Shown here piece after piece: positions 48,497 through 59,276 of a DNA stretch of 64,000 bases. Within the stretch, counting starts at the first letter, position 1; every line of letters begins with the position of its first letter. Source of the DNA: Hemileia vastatrix (Eukaryota > Basidiomycota > Pucciniomycetes > Pucciniales > Zaghouaniaceae); NCBI GenBank assembly GCA_030280995.1, contig JASXTE010000014.1, positions 21,675,650 through 21,739,649 on the forward strand, written 5' to 3'. The position numbers and the translations under genes are program-made. Below the pieces are notes generated by a model, which saw nothing but the letters and a program-made list of their open reading frames with translations, ran no database searches and was not told the DNA's origin.

Positions 48497-50435
48497 GATT
48501 AATTTCTATCGAAATTAATTTTGAGACTAGCATATTGAATTTTAGCTATGACCAAGTACTGTAAGTGCCATGGTTTGTATTCAATATATTGGTGTTGAAA
48601 TTAATTTTGATAGGAATCAACAAGTATCAGATGGCACCATGCATGAAACACTGACAGAAACCATCAAATTTATGAGGCAATGAACCTCATAATTTCGATC
48701 GAAATTAATATAGACCCCTGCATATTGAATACAAGCCATTTCACATGGACTACACAGACATAGATAAAATTCAACATGCATGGCTTAATATTAATTTTGA
48801 TCGAAATTAACCAAGGCATTAAAACATCAATTTTTATATGGTGTACTTGATCAAACCAGTTTATCTAACTGCTTAGCTTACCTATACTTATAGGAATTTT
48901 ATGCATAGTCCATGTCCATATTAATTTCAATCGAAATTAATGTTGACTAATACATAATGAATACATGCTATGCCACTTACACTTTCCAGGCATAGCTACC
49001 ATTAAATATGCCAGTATCAAAAATTAATTTCGATCGAAATTAATGAGCATGATAATCATGAATTTCTGGAGTCAACTGCTTATTTTTATGCATGGTGCCT
49101 TGCCAACATTAATTTCGATCGAAATTACTTTTGATACTGGCATATTGCATGTATATATGCCTGGAAAGTGTAAGTGGCATAGTGTGTATTCATTATGTAT
49201 TGGTCAACATTAATTTAGATCGAATTTAATGTTGACATTTGCATATTGAACCCAAGCCAGAAAACAACCCAGAAGATTCTTCATAAAACTTCCCATTAAT
49301 TTCGATCGAAATTAAGGCTGACCATATACATATTGAATGGTAGTTATATCTGGTCTGAGTAAGTGGAGATTACTTATATTCAATATGTATTGGTCAACAT
49401 TAATTTTGATCAAAATTAATGAGCATTTTGATCATGAACTTTTTCAGTCAGTTAGTTGTTTCAATGCATAATGGCATTCCAACATTAATTTTGATCAAAA
49501 TTAATGTTGAAATGATATAATGCTTTTTTGCATGACATGTAAAGGACGGCAAGTATTTTTAAGTATTAAAATTTACTATACATGTTGAGGGTAAATATAA
49601 AATTTACATATCCATATTAATTTCTATAAAAATTAATGTTGACCAATACATAATAAATAGTAAATATGCCTGGCTAGTGTAAGTGGCATAGCTTTTTTTC
49701 AATCTGCACTTGGCAACATTAATTTCGATCGAAATTAAGGTTCATGATTATCATCAATTTATTCAGTCAGTTGCTTACTGTTATGCATGGTAACATGTCA
49801 ACATTAATTTTAATAAAAATTGAATTTGACATGCTACCAAGCATTTTTATGTAAGATGAAAAGTAGGGCACTCTATTGTTAAGTAAACACATTACAATGC
49901 ATATTGAGCATGTAAATATCATTTACACATTAATATTAATTTCAATCAAAATTAATGTTGACCAATAAACATTGAACACAAGCTTTACAACTTACACACA
50001 CCAGATATAACTACCATTCAATATGTATATGGTGCTCACTAATTTCAATCGAAATTAATGAGCAGTTTTATGAAGAATTTTTTGGGTCGTTTGCTGGTTT
50101 GGGTTCAATATGAAAATGTCAATATTAAATTCTATTGAAATTAATGTTGACCAATACGTAATGAATACACACTATGCCACTTACACTTTCCAGGAATAGA
50201 CACCATGCAATATGCCAGTATCAAAAGTAATTTTGATCGAAATTAATGTTGGCAAGGCACCATGCATAAAAATAAGCAGTTGACTCCAGAAATTCATGAT
50301 TATCATGCTCATTAATTTCGATAGAAATTAATTTTTGATACTGGCATATTTAATGGTAGCAATGCCTGGCAAGTATAAGTGGCATAGCGTGTATTCACTA
50401 TGTATTGGTCAACATTAAATTCGATTGAAATTAAT
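48497..50435. repeat. Array of about 20 palindromes, consensus TTAATTTCGATCGAAATTAA
   Basis: Imperfect to perfect 20-bp palindromes recur about every 100 bp, for example near 48508, 48700, 48800, 48930, 49033, 49118, 49220, 49302, 49407, 49491, 49724, 49952, 50048, 50233, 50322 and 50424. Many are flanked by CAACA / TGTTG. Spacers are repeated too, often inverted. The 49130-49205 spacer (GATACTGGCATATTG ... GGAAAGTGTAAGTGGCATA) is the reverse complement of 48945-49020 and recurs near 50150-50220 and 50335-50405. The array is thus a set of larger inverted repeats with palindromes at the nodes. It has no ORFs. Confidence 0.85.
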
Positions 50436-50508
50436 ATGGATACATAAATGTGACATAAAGAGGTATGGACCATCAATTTGTTGAAAATACATTTTTATAT
50501 CTCATACA

Positions 50509-51339
50509 CACCACGCAATATGGGGGGCGGACTTGCTAGCAAGTCCGCAACCTTGAACCCTAATTCATATCTTTTTGAGCACACATTGAGGAAGTGATGA
50601 AACCATCATGAAGAAGTATTGAATTTACTTTGAACACAAATGGGGCTACAAGGGCTGGAAAGGCTGGAGAGAGGGGTGAGGAAGGGTGTATGGGGTAGCG
50701 AAAAGGTTGGGAAAGAGTTGGAAGGGAAGATTAAGGGTTCCGAGGCATTTTAAATGAAGAAAAGGGTCTGGGAGAGGTTGAGAGGGGTGAAATGGGGATC
50801 AAAAGAGGATGGCATACAATGGGGCTGGGAGGATAGCGAAAGGCATGGGAAGGGAAGACAAGCATGTGTTGATAGAATTGAAAGGGATGGAGATTGGTGC
50901 AAACAGAGTGTGAAAATAGGAGGATGAACTCTGTTCTTCGGGCGAAGAACAGAGTTCACTTCCATAAAATATTAGCTGAAACAAAACAGAGTGTGAAAAT
51001 AGGAGGATGAACTCTGTTCTTCGGGCGAAGAACAGAGTTCACTTCCATAAAATATTAGCTGAAACATAGTTTTCAATTCTGTAAAAACAGTTGTAGGTAA
51101 TAGAAAAAGTCACTGATCTTCAAAAAATACTTTGCATTGAGTAGACTCATGGAATGATTTTTTCTGGCTTCCATTCAGTTATCCTCACACTTTCACTATG
51201 TTTTCAATATAGATCCATTGTTATTTGTGTGATACTTCAAGTGAAAGTTCAGTATTACTTCAGTCTGAGTTCCATCTGATTTCCATCTGACTTCAAGTTG
51301 CGGACTTGCTAGCAAGTCCTCCCCCTATATTGTGTGGTG
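50509..51339. mobile_element. 831-bp non-autonomous element, copy 2
   Basis: Same length as copy 1 (38244-39074), with three noticed substitutions, but with its own TSD (ACA, 50506-50508 and 51340-51342). Same terminal palindromes and same tandem 83-bp units with 15-bp hairpins (from 50903 and 50986). The near identity means very recent amplification. Confidence 0.87.
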
Positions 51340-51483
51340 ACATTATTTGTTTTTCTTAAATAAAATGTTACTCTCTCTCATATCACTTTATAACATTTAC
51401 CAAGCTGCTTTGAAAAAAAACAGAATACATAAAATTCAATATAAGATAGCTATATTACACAGAAGATCACCGTTATACCTAAG

Positions 51484-53143
51484 TTATGATGATGTTGATG
51501 CTCTATTAATTGATTCCCGAATCTTTACCAGATCAATATCAGCTCCAACCCCAAGTGACTCACGTTCATTCACAGATAATCCTTGCAAAAATGTTGCTGA
51601 ATAGCAATTCTTGGGGAGGTATTTGGGAACATTGAATATACCATTTTGTGCAACTGTCCTTTCTGATGACCGTGAATATGTTTTTAATGCTGATTTTTTT
51701 TGAGCTGGTGTATGGGCTAAGTCCTTTGTCATCTTATCCATTTTTTTAAACAAATCATTGAGTTCAGGATTTCGCCATCCAGGAATAGCTCGGATAGGTG
51801 CAGTTGGTGCTGGTGCTGGGCCTTCCTCGATATCAGAGATGCACCTAGTATCATGAAAAAGCACAACAAAACCTGGCACATCACTGCAGAGATCTCTTGC
51901 TAACTTGTAGCGTGCACTAGCAATCTGAATTCCAACTAAAGCAGCTTCATAATAACAAAAAGCAAAGTAAAATTAAAAACTTACCTTGGTCCGATAACGT
52001 TTTACTTGTGCCCTTGCCCTCTTTTCAATCTTTTCTCTTGCTACCCTTTCCTCTTCTTGCCCAAACAACCTTATCATCTCCTTCCCCTTATTAACTACCC
52101 ATTTCTCAATAACACATTGAGTGAACTGAAGCTTTGACTGATCGATTGTATTCAAGGTGGTGAGCCATCTGGTACAGTGGTCGCATACTATGCTTCCCAT
52201 GACTTGATTCCAAGTTGATTCTGAAAAATCACGGCAAGTCCAATCAAACACGAATTTCCGAAAACCTTTTTCTTGCAATTCACGCTCTAAGTTTCTTTTG
52301 ATAGAAAGTGCGATCGGTGCTCCTCCTTTTAGTCCTCGAGGCTCAGGTGCTGGAAAAAATTCGGGTAGTCGAATTTTGGATCGCAAGAAGGCTATAGAAT
52401 TGGTTATCAGAAATTGTCGATCAGCTGCAGAATTGGCACGGTTAGAAGATTGGACTTGGGTTAGGACAGTTTGAATGGTTTTTAGTTTGAATTGGCTCCA
52501 ATCTTTCCAATTTTCAATCTCCAAAGGTGTTGGGCTCGCAGGATATTTTGATATTTGTGTTGGTCCCCCAAGACAATACTTCAGAAAGTGGTAAATATTT
52601 CTATTTAGACTGTCCGAGCTCCTGGGAACATCATTCCTTCTAACTAAGCCTCTTACAGCCCTTAACCCCCGTTCTCGCTCATGAGACTCTGCTGAATTGA
52701 GTCTGTGGTAATCACTGATACCCATAATGATTGAGGGATTCACTAACAATTCAAATAAGTTAATTAAATTGGTTATTTTTCAATAAAAGAATACACTACA
52801 AATTTTACTTACCTGCTCCACTTGTGCTTGCTCCTTGGTTAGGCTGAGCAGATGATGATTGGTCTCTGAAAAATTCCCTCAATACTTCACTAGCCCAATC
52901 TCTTCCTAGCTGATCAGCTTGCTGATCAGCACTTTCAGAAGCAGAAGGATGATTGGGATTAAAATTTCTCGGTTCTGAATGAGACTCTTGGCCTGGATTG
53001 GGATTAGGTGGTACAGATTGAGATGCATCTGGAGGTGGATCAGCAGAGGGTGGTGGAGGAATATTTCCAGTATTAGTATGTTGAGGCGGAAAACAATCAG
53101 AATTGGTTGGGTCAACAGACATCCCTTCAAAATTATCATCCAT
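51484..53143 (-). CDS. Transposon accessory protein 1
   Basis: Three exons: 52813-53143, 51985-52742 and 51484-51924 (introns 70 and 60 nt; GTAAGT donors; TAG and CAG acceptors), 509 aa, fully in frame. The N-terminus is Pro/Ser/Asn-rich and acidic. The middle is helical (FVFDWTCRDFSESTWNQVMG) with an Arg/Lys/Glu-rich coil (EEERVAREKIEKRARAQVKR). The C-terminus has a conserved block PKYLPKNCYSATFLQGL. The plus-strand gene at 58024-59144 shows the same plan and a matching end (PRGLPNDCYSPLYLASL). It lies directly downstream of the transposase on the same strand. Proteins ending in a similar LPxxCY block are, from memory, common in rust fungi; their role is unknown. A transposition partner is plausible from context. 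Confidence 0.8.
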
Positions 53144-53560
53144 AATGAACTGTAATAAAATAAAATAAAATAAAAATAATCAGTTGTTAAAATTTATAAC
53201 TATCAAAGCTAAAGTAAAAAAAGATACTATGTATATAGTCTTGTAAACGTGTATGTTCTCTTGTCGAAAAATAAAGTGAATAATATATAGCTATCAGCTA
53301 AAGTTGGAAGGTCAAACTATTTATAGTAGATGAATGAGCAAGAAGATCATTCATTAAGTAAAAATTTTATCATATTTCTCATTATCATGATTTTATTTCT
53401 TTCATTCTTACATTTAAGATAAAAATGACTCATTGAAAGCATGGGTTCTCTCGCAATAAAAGCAACCAAATTAATTGTTCACTGGTTTATGATAAGGTAA
53501 GTTGGATGCATTGCATTTTTTAATCGAGCATTGAATTATTTCCTTCACCATTTACAAATA
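53144..53560. other. Gap between transposase and accessory gene 1
   Basis: Upstream flank of accessory gene 1 (minus) and 3' flank of the transposase. AT-rich, with a short AAAAT repeat just before the ATG. Nothing else seen. Confidence 0.5.
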
Positions 53561-56500
53561 TCACCAATCCTACAAATTTCCCCAATCCCAAATTAACACA
53601 AAGATGTTAGTCAACAGAAAATAAATTTGATTAATTTTTTCACTCACTACTGTCTGCAGTCCAATGGCAGTGACAACCTCGTCTTTGATTCCAAACATTC
53701 CTTTTTTGTGCTCGACAGTAGCTGCATGTCCAATTATTGCATCTTTCTTAATCACAATTTGAGTTGCTTTGGCTACTCTTACTAACCGACAATGCACTTG
53801 TGGGAAAAGCTCATAGGGATCCTTTGATGTTTCTTCTGGACGGAGCTCTTTGAAAGGACTTACTATTAAATATATTTGATCAATCTCTTCCTTTGATCTG
53901 AAAAGATCATCAATTTGCCCAAACTGGCTATCTTTTCCATAGTAGAATTCAATTGTTGAATTAGCAATGTGTCGATGGTAACTAGTAAACCTCTTTCCAT
54001 GTATCAATATGCTTGCTACATTTTCAACTACCCGATCCCCACTTTTCTCCGATGGTGTCAAAGCCCGTCTTGAAGTTTCTTTTCCCATTCGTGCCCTTAC
54101 CCATTTAGTAAATAATGCCATACTTAGATGGATCCATTTGTTTTGTTTATCGAGATCAATATGGATTTTTTTAGTCTCACATTGATCATTATCTTCAGCT
54201 TCACCAAGATCTAATACCCTAGACTTCCGATACCAATGTTTGAGCATTGTTAGCGGTATCTCTCCTGTGGTAAATATTAATAAATTAGCACAGCTGAGTT
54301 TTTAAATCATTTCTTACAAACATTACATACGTGGATGGTGATTGTTTGGAATTTCAGATAATATATGATTCACCCGCTCTCCAGACCAAGTAGCTGTACC
54401 TGATGGTGGACCAAGACGCTTTATCATTTCAGGATAATGTTGAGTGATATGCAGATTTGGCTTTGCATTAATATTCTTCCAACCCTCTTCAAGGCACTCA
54501 CAATACTCTAACAGAAATTGATCTAGATCTTTAAGCTCATTAGTCTGTATATTTTTTAATGTCAAAAAATTGGTGATCGAGCATAATGTTACAAGTGACT
54601 TGAGAAGATAATATTCTCTTGGTTTATCAGCTGAGGAAGCTGAAGATTCAGATTCTTTAAATTTTTCAAACCAAAGGGGTATAAGTGACAAAGGGAAGTA
54701 GAGAGTATACAGCATGTGCCATTCTGCTGCCTTGAGGGATCCTGCCTTTTTAGATCCTACTGATTTTGGAACTCGTGTTAGCCAGGAAGGTCTTCTTACT
54801 TGATCAATCATCTTCCATACAACCTGTAGCTCTGCTGCTGTGATTCGTGGATTACTACTACCTTCATTTTCTTTCTCCTTACCTTTCCTTTTATTTTCTT
54901 CATCTCTAGCTGTCTCATTTGATGAGTGAGATCCTTCACTCTGTGATATGCTAATGCTTCTTTGCCTTAAGTTATACAATGAATTCCTACTGTCACTGCT
55001 TTGAGACTGTACTGAGGCCACATCGCTATATGGAGGAATAAATTTGGAGCTGGATGACCTACTCTGGCTTCTTGATCGATTTGTTCCCAATCCTTCATTA
55101 TCTAGTCCATGATGACTTGATGACTGTCTTGAACTCGTACGTCTTTGCCGCTTGTGCTGTCTCGTGTGTCCTGTATCATCATCATCATTATTCGTGGTGC
55201 TTAAGCTACTTCTACGTTTTTTCGAATGTTTGTGCAGTGAAGTATCAGAAAAGAAATCATCATCTTCTTCTCTTACATGCCAATTTTTATAGTTTTCAAG
55301 CTTTCTTTCTAGATCTTTTGCTGCATTTTGGATTTGAAAATAGCTTAGACTGTGATCTTTTAGGTTGCCAAGCATATGTGAATGCATAACATCAATTGAG
55401 CAATATTCAGTTGGACGCCAATATTCAAGGTTATTCAGCTCACTCCATCGTACCCCATGATTTTGAACAATTGATACACGCTCCCAATGTGACTTAGAAT
55501 TTTTCCACTTTGTTGCCCAGCACATATGATCCTCATGATTCCGTAATGAAAAATTTCGCACATTCTTTTCACTAATTTCATCTTTAGAGATATTACAGAA
55601 AGAGCAGAACATTTTTGCAGAGTGACTCGAAAAGCCAGCCAATTTTCGTATTGCAGGAATGTCACCTATCAAAGAGAACAATGCAACTCTTAATTTCCGG
55701 CCTCGTGGATAAAGATGTGTCTTTTCAATCAATATACCATCCCATAGAGTTTGTAGATCATTAACCAGTGGTTTTAGAAGGTGATTAAGCTGTTCACTTG
55801 TGGGTTCTGTTGGTCCGGGTATAATAGAATACAAAAAAAGATTTTCCATTTTGTATCTATCTTCTTGAGGTAGGTTCATACACACCATCATAATATTGCC
55901 TACAGACTTCTGATGACCTCCAATCCTATTGCCACCAGGCCTAAACCAGTCGACATATAAAGTAAACATTAAGTTGCCTGAAGTTATCGTATATTCATCA
56001 TCATTTCTATCCAGAGCTGGAGTGGTTATGGGAAAGTTTTTCCAAATTGAACCATCACAAACATCCTTCATCAAATCACACTCTACACGTTCTGCCACAG
56101 GGGTTTTCTTCTCAATCAGAAGCTCAAATTTGAACAGTTTGATCTTTTCCTTAAGCCAGTCGATAAAAGAATGGTGATGAAATGTTTTAAGAGATAAGTA
56201 TTTTACATGTTCTTGATATTCCTCCATCAAATACAGCCTTTCATCACATTTAACTGCAATTTGTCCTGCTCCAAACATTTTTAAATAGCGCTTTGATGAT
56301 GAAAGAAACGGTTGATTGCAACATAGTATAGATGGTTGAGATTCAGAGTTATACTCATAAAGAGCAAAGCATTTAGGACAGCATGTTTTAGTGAAAAATG
56401 ATTGATTGAGCTTTAATCGACTAAAAACTGTATCTATCGAGCGTGGGACCAGGCGGACAATGCTATCAGAATCCAGTATTCCACTATCACCTAGAAGTTT

Positions 56501-56948
56501 GAGCTTCTTAATTTCTTCATCCAAAAATTGAGTACAACCTTCTTTGCTCAAATGATGAATCAGAGAAAGCTTTGCTGCCTGCCACATAATTATTTGGCTA
56601 TACCGTTCCCCAAGATTTGAGTTTCTAGAGACTGTTGAAGATACTTCTGCCCCCAATAGCAACTGCCCCTATGTAATAAATCATTGAAACATCATAAAGA
56701 CTTTAATTCTCACATTGAACTATAGATATACAGCTTACTGTTTCTGTGGAGCGGGAACTTCCAATGTTAAGTGGATTGTTGGAAGAAATAACCATCTGGG
56801 CCTTCCTATTTCTTTCCTCTTGATGTTTTGCATAAGAATTAGAGCTTTTGAAAGCCATACCAACTTCAAAGGACCCAGAAGAAGTTTGATACTTTCTATT
56901 GACACATCCAAGATCTTGACATTGACATACATGAAAAAATGGAGGCAT
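53561..56948 (-). CDS. Tnp2-type (CACTA superfamily) transposase
   Basis: Four exons join in frame to 1057 aa: 56739-56948, 54331-56668, 53648-54264 and 53561-53569 (canonical introns of 70, 66 and 78 nt). The N-terminus has a Cys-rich start (CQCQDLGC). A CPKC ... CC zinc-like site lies near residues 165-187. The catalytic region has the Asp residues expected for the family: YVDWFRPGGN (about 310), IGDIPAIRKLAGF (about 406, followed by FCSFCN) and CSIDVMHSHMLGNL (about 496). GPTEP and YPRGRK are typical of basidiomycete Tnp2 proteins. A Ser/Arg/Asp low-complexity insert (about 560-690) separates the core from a helical C-terminus ending with TATWSGERVNH and REIPLTMLKHW. The frame is intact. 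It should bind the CACCAC ends. Confidence 0.88.
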
Positions 56949-58023
56949 TGTAATTGTGATAATTGTAGGAATAAGTTAGCTATTCGAAGTTACCGATTGA
57001 AGGTATTCCTTTTTTTGAAAGGCACTAGCTAATATAAGCTACATTTTTTTATCAAACAAATATGATGGAATATGTGTTGAAATTATTTAAGTTTAAATGT
57101 TTAATTTTTAATCGGATAAATTATATATTAATTTAAAGTTATGCAGTCTACTTTATTTGTATTCTGTATACTCTCTGCATTTGTACAACAATGCATGCAT
57201 GTTTATCAGAATATTTTCTATCATAGAAAAAATTCTGTTGTACGCACAAGCATCTTAATTATTTTTCTATCAAATGCCTTCTGAGTTATATCTAACTACC
57301 CTATAATTATTTGATTTTGATAAAAATTCTTAGTTATGGACTATAAGAAAAGTAATCCATATTTTTAACATAATTATTTAAAAAATTACCCCAAAAATCA
57401 AAGTTAAACCCAAAAATAAGTTTAATATTTTGTAAAAAACAATCACAAACATATTTCTTTCAACTTGAAAATTGGTCTGTACTAGGTAGAATTTTCTATA
57501 AAGAAAAAATCAAAAATACTCAAATAATAGATGCTACACAAGTGTAAACCTTAAAGAATTACATAAAAGCTGAAACCTTGTATAAATTTTCATACATAAA
57601 TGCGATGAAGTGACACTCTAGTCTATTTATTCAGGTTGAAAAAAATTACTCAAAAGAATATGTATTACTATCATATTGGACCAAAAATAATTTTTTGGTA
57701 ATCAAAAAATGAACATAGCCTCACATTTAACAAATTATTTTTGTGGAAGAATTTTTTGAAAAGAAAAAAAAATCCTTTTCTTAAATGAGTCTGCTTTTAT
57801 CACATAATCATTCTCTTTATTTTATACCATTCCTTTTGAGTTCAAGTTGCATATAAAAATATAATTTATGCATATTATAATTCCATAAAGTCGAAATATT
57901 TCTTATTCTTAATTTTTGTGATATTTCTCCTTAAATCAACTTTGATCATAAAGTTTTGGAGCTCAACAATTTATCCTTCCTCTTTGTTTAATTTAATTGA
58001 ACACTTTCTTAATCTTATTATTT
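56949..58023. other. Divergent promoter region between transposase and accessory gene 2
   Basis: About 1 kb of AT-rich DNA between two genes that read away from each other, so it must hold both promoters. An in-frame ATG at 57997 would add nine residues to accessory 2. No specific motif recognised. Confidence 0.5.
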
Positions 58024-59144
58024 ATGAACCCTAGTAGCTCTTACTTTCCTCATGGAAACCTGCCCACAAACACAAGAACACTTAATAGAATTTTTAATGA
58101 GACTTTGCCTCCATTCAATTCTCACTTTTGTAGATCTATACACAATTTTTGTCGTTCACTTTTGGATATGTCACCAGAATCAAATGGATGGAAACAAAAC
58201 CCTACTGAAGAGAAATTAGACAGATTTTCATCATTTGACATGAATTCTTGCAACATTGCCTTTGAACTACCTCATCCAGAATCAAATTCAGCGGTTTCAG
58301 AAAAGTTTCCACCAATTTTCCGTGAATCTTTTATTGAGCACCTTCGCATGTGTGGTTTCCCAGGATCAACTTTCGCTTGGAACCTAGATTGGTTTGACAA
58401 ATGGAACCAGGTCTTGGCAAATATTCTCATTAAACACTGGGACAATGCCTTAAAAACCAATAATTTGATTGCATATCCAATTGACTCAACTCAAATTAGC
58501 TTCTCAAATCAAATAGGAGTTCTTCACCGTTGGTTTTTAGGTCATGCTGATAGATTAAGACTTGGGAAGGATTCTCATAGCTCTCAAGAAATAATCAAAG
58601 TGAGAAAGCATAAATATAGAATAAAAAAAAAAGTATGAAAATCCCTTTTTTTCAACCGTTTTTATTTATGACCTTTATTTCAAATAACAAAGATTCTTAG
58701 AATTCAGTTAACCGAACTAAACTTCTCAAACAACTTCCACATTGTGAAACTTATCACAACCTTTTCACAAACATCAAATGTTGTTCAGACACCGAAATTG
58801 ATAATGATGGATCGTTAAGACGTATCTTAATGCAATGGAGGTCTGAAGATTTTTCTAAAGTTGCACAATATCTTGACCAACAACACTTTGATATTCGAGA
58901 TAATTCAACCTACTCTGGCAGTGTGCTAAAGGACTTGGCCTTGTACAAAAGAATCAGTTTGGTTTCAACATTATCCCCTAACCTTAATCCTTCTCATGTC
59001 CCCCGGGGTTTGCCGAATGACTGTTATTCTCCCTTATATCTTGCATCTCTAAATCCTCAACAACTCAGACTTTTAAATCCTCAAAATCCCATAAATTTAC
59101 CTGCTCTCCTTGAAATTCTTTGTTCCTCTAATGTGAGTGATTGA
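58024..59144 (+). CDS. Transposon accessory protein 2 (paralogue of accessory 1)
   Basis: Exon 58024-58632, intron 58633-58700 (GTATGA...TTCTTAG, 68 nt), exon 58701-59144. It encodes 350 aa from the chosen ATG, or 359 from the ATG at 57997. A helical region with STFAWNLDWFDKWNQVLANI aligns with FVFDWTCRDFSESTWNQVMG of accessory 1. A basic segment (KVRKHKYRIKKK) sits at the splice junction, as in accessory 1. The C-terminus has RGLPNDCYSPLYLASL followed by a Leu/Pro-rich tail. The Pro-rich N-terminal extension of accessory 1 is absent. It is transcribed away from the transposase and converges with the SNF2 gene 133 bp downstream. Function unknown. Confidence 0.8.
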
Positions 59145-59276
59145 CAAACTCCCTTAATAATAGGTTTGCACACTCATACTCCTCATTTCCACTGTTTGGG
59201 ACACTTAGCCTTGAAAACAAAAACATAATTTTAATGATTACTATTATCATTAAAATTTATAGAAATGAAATTTGGC

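Noticed and set aside
48497..50435. CRISPR-like array
   Set aside because: Regular spacing, but the repeats are palindromes with partly repeated spacers in a eukaryotic transposon; there is no leader and no cas gene.
38244..51339. Composite transposon formed by the two 831-bp elements
   Set aside because: Each 831-bp element has its own 3-bp TSD (TAA, ACA) and complete ends, so they are independent insertions. The outer CACCACAG repeats with ATT TSD define the large element instead.
55054..55389. 111-aa plus-strand ORF within the transposase gene
   Set aside because: Antisense shadow of the Ser/Arg-rich transposase insert.
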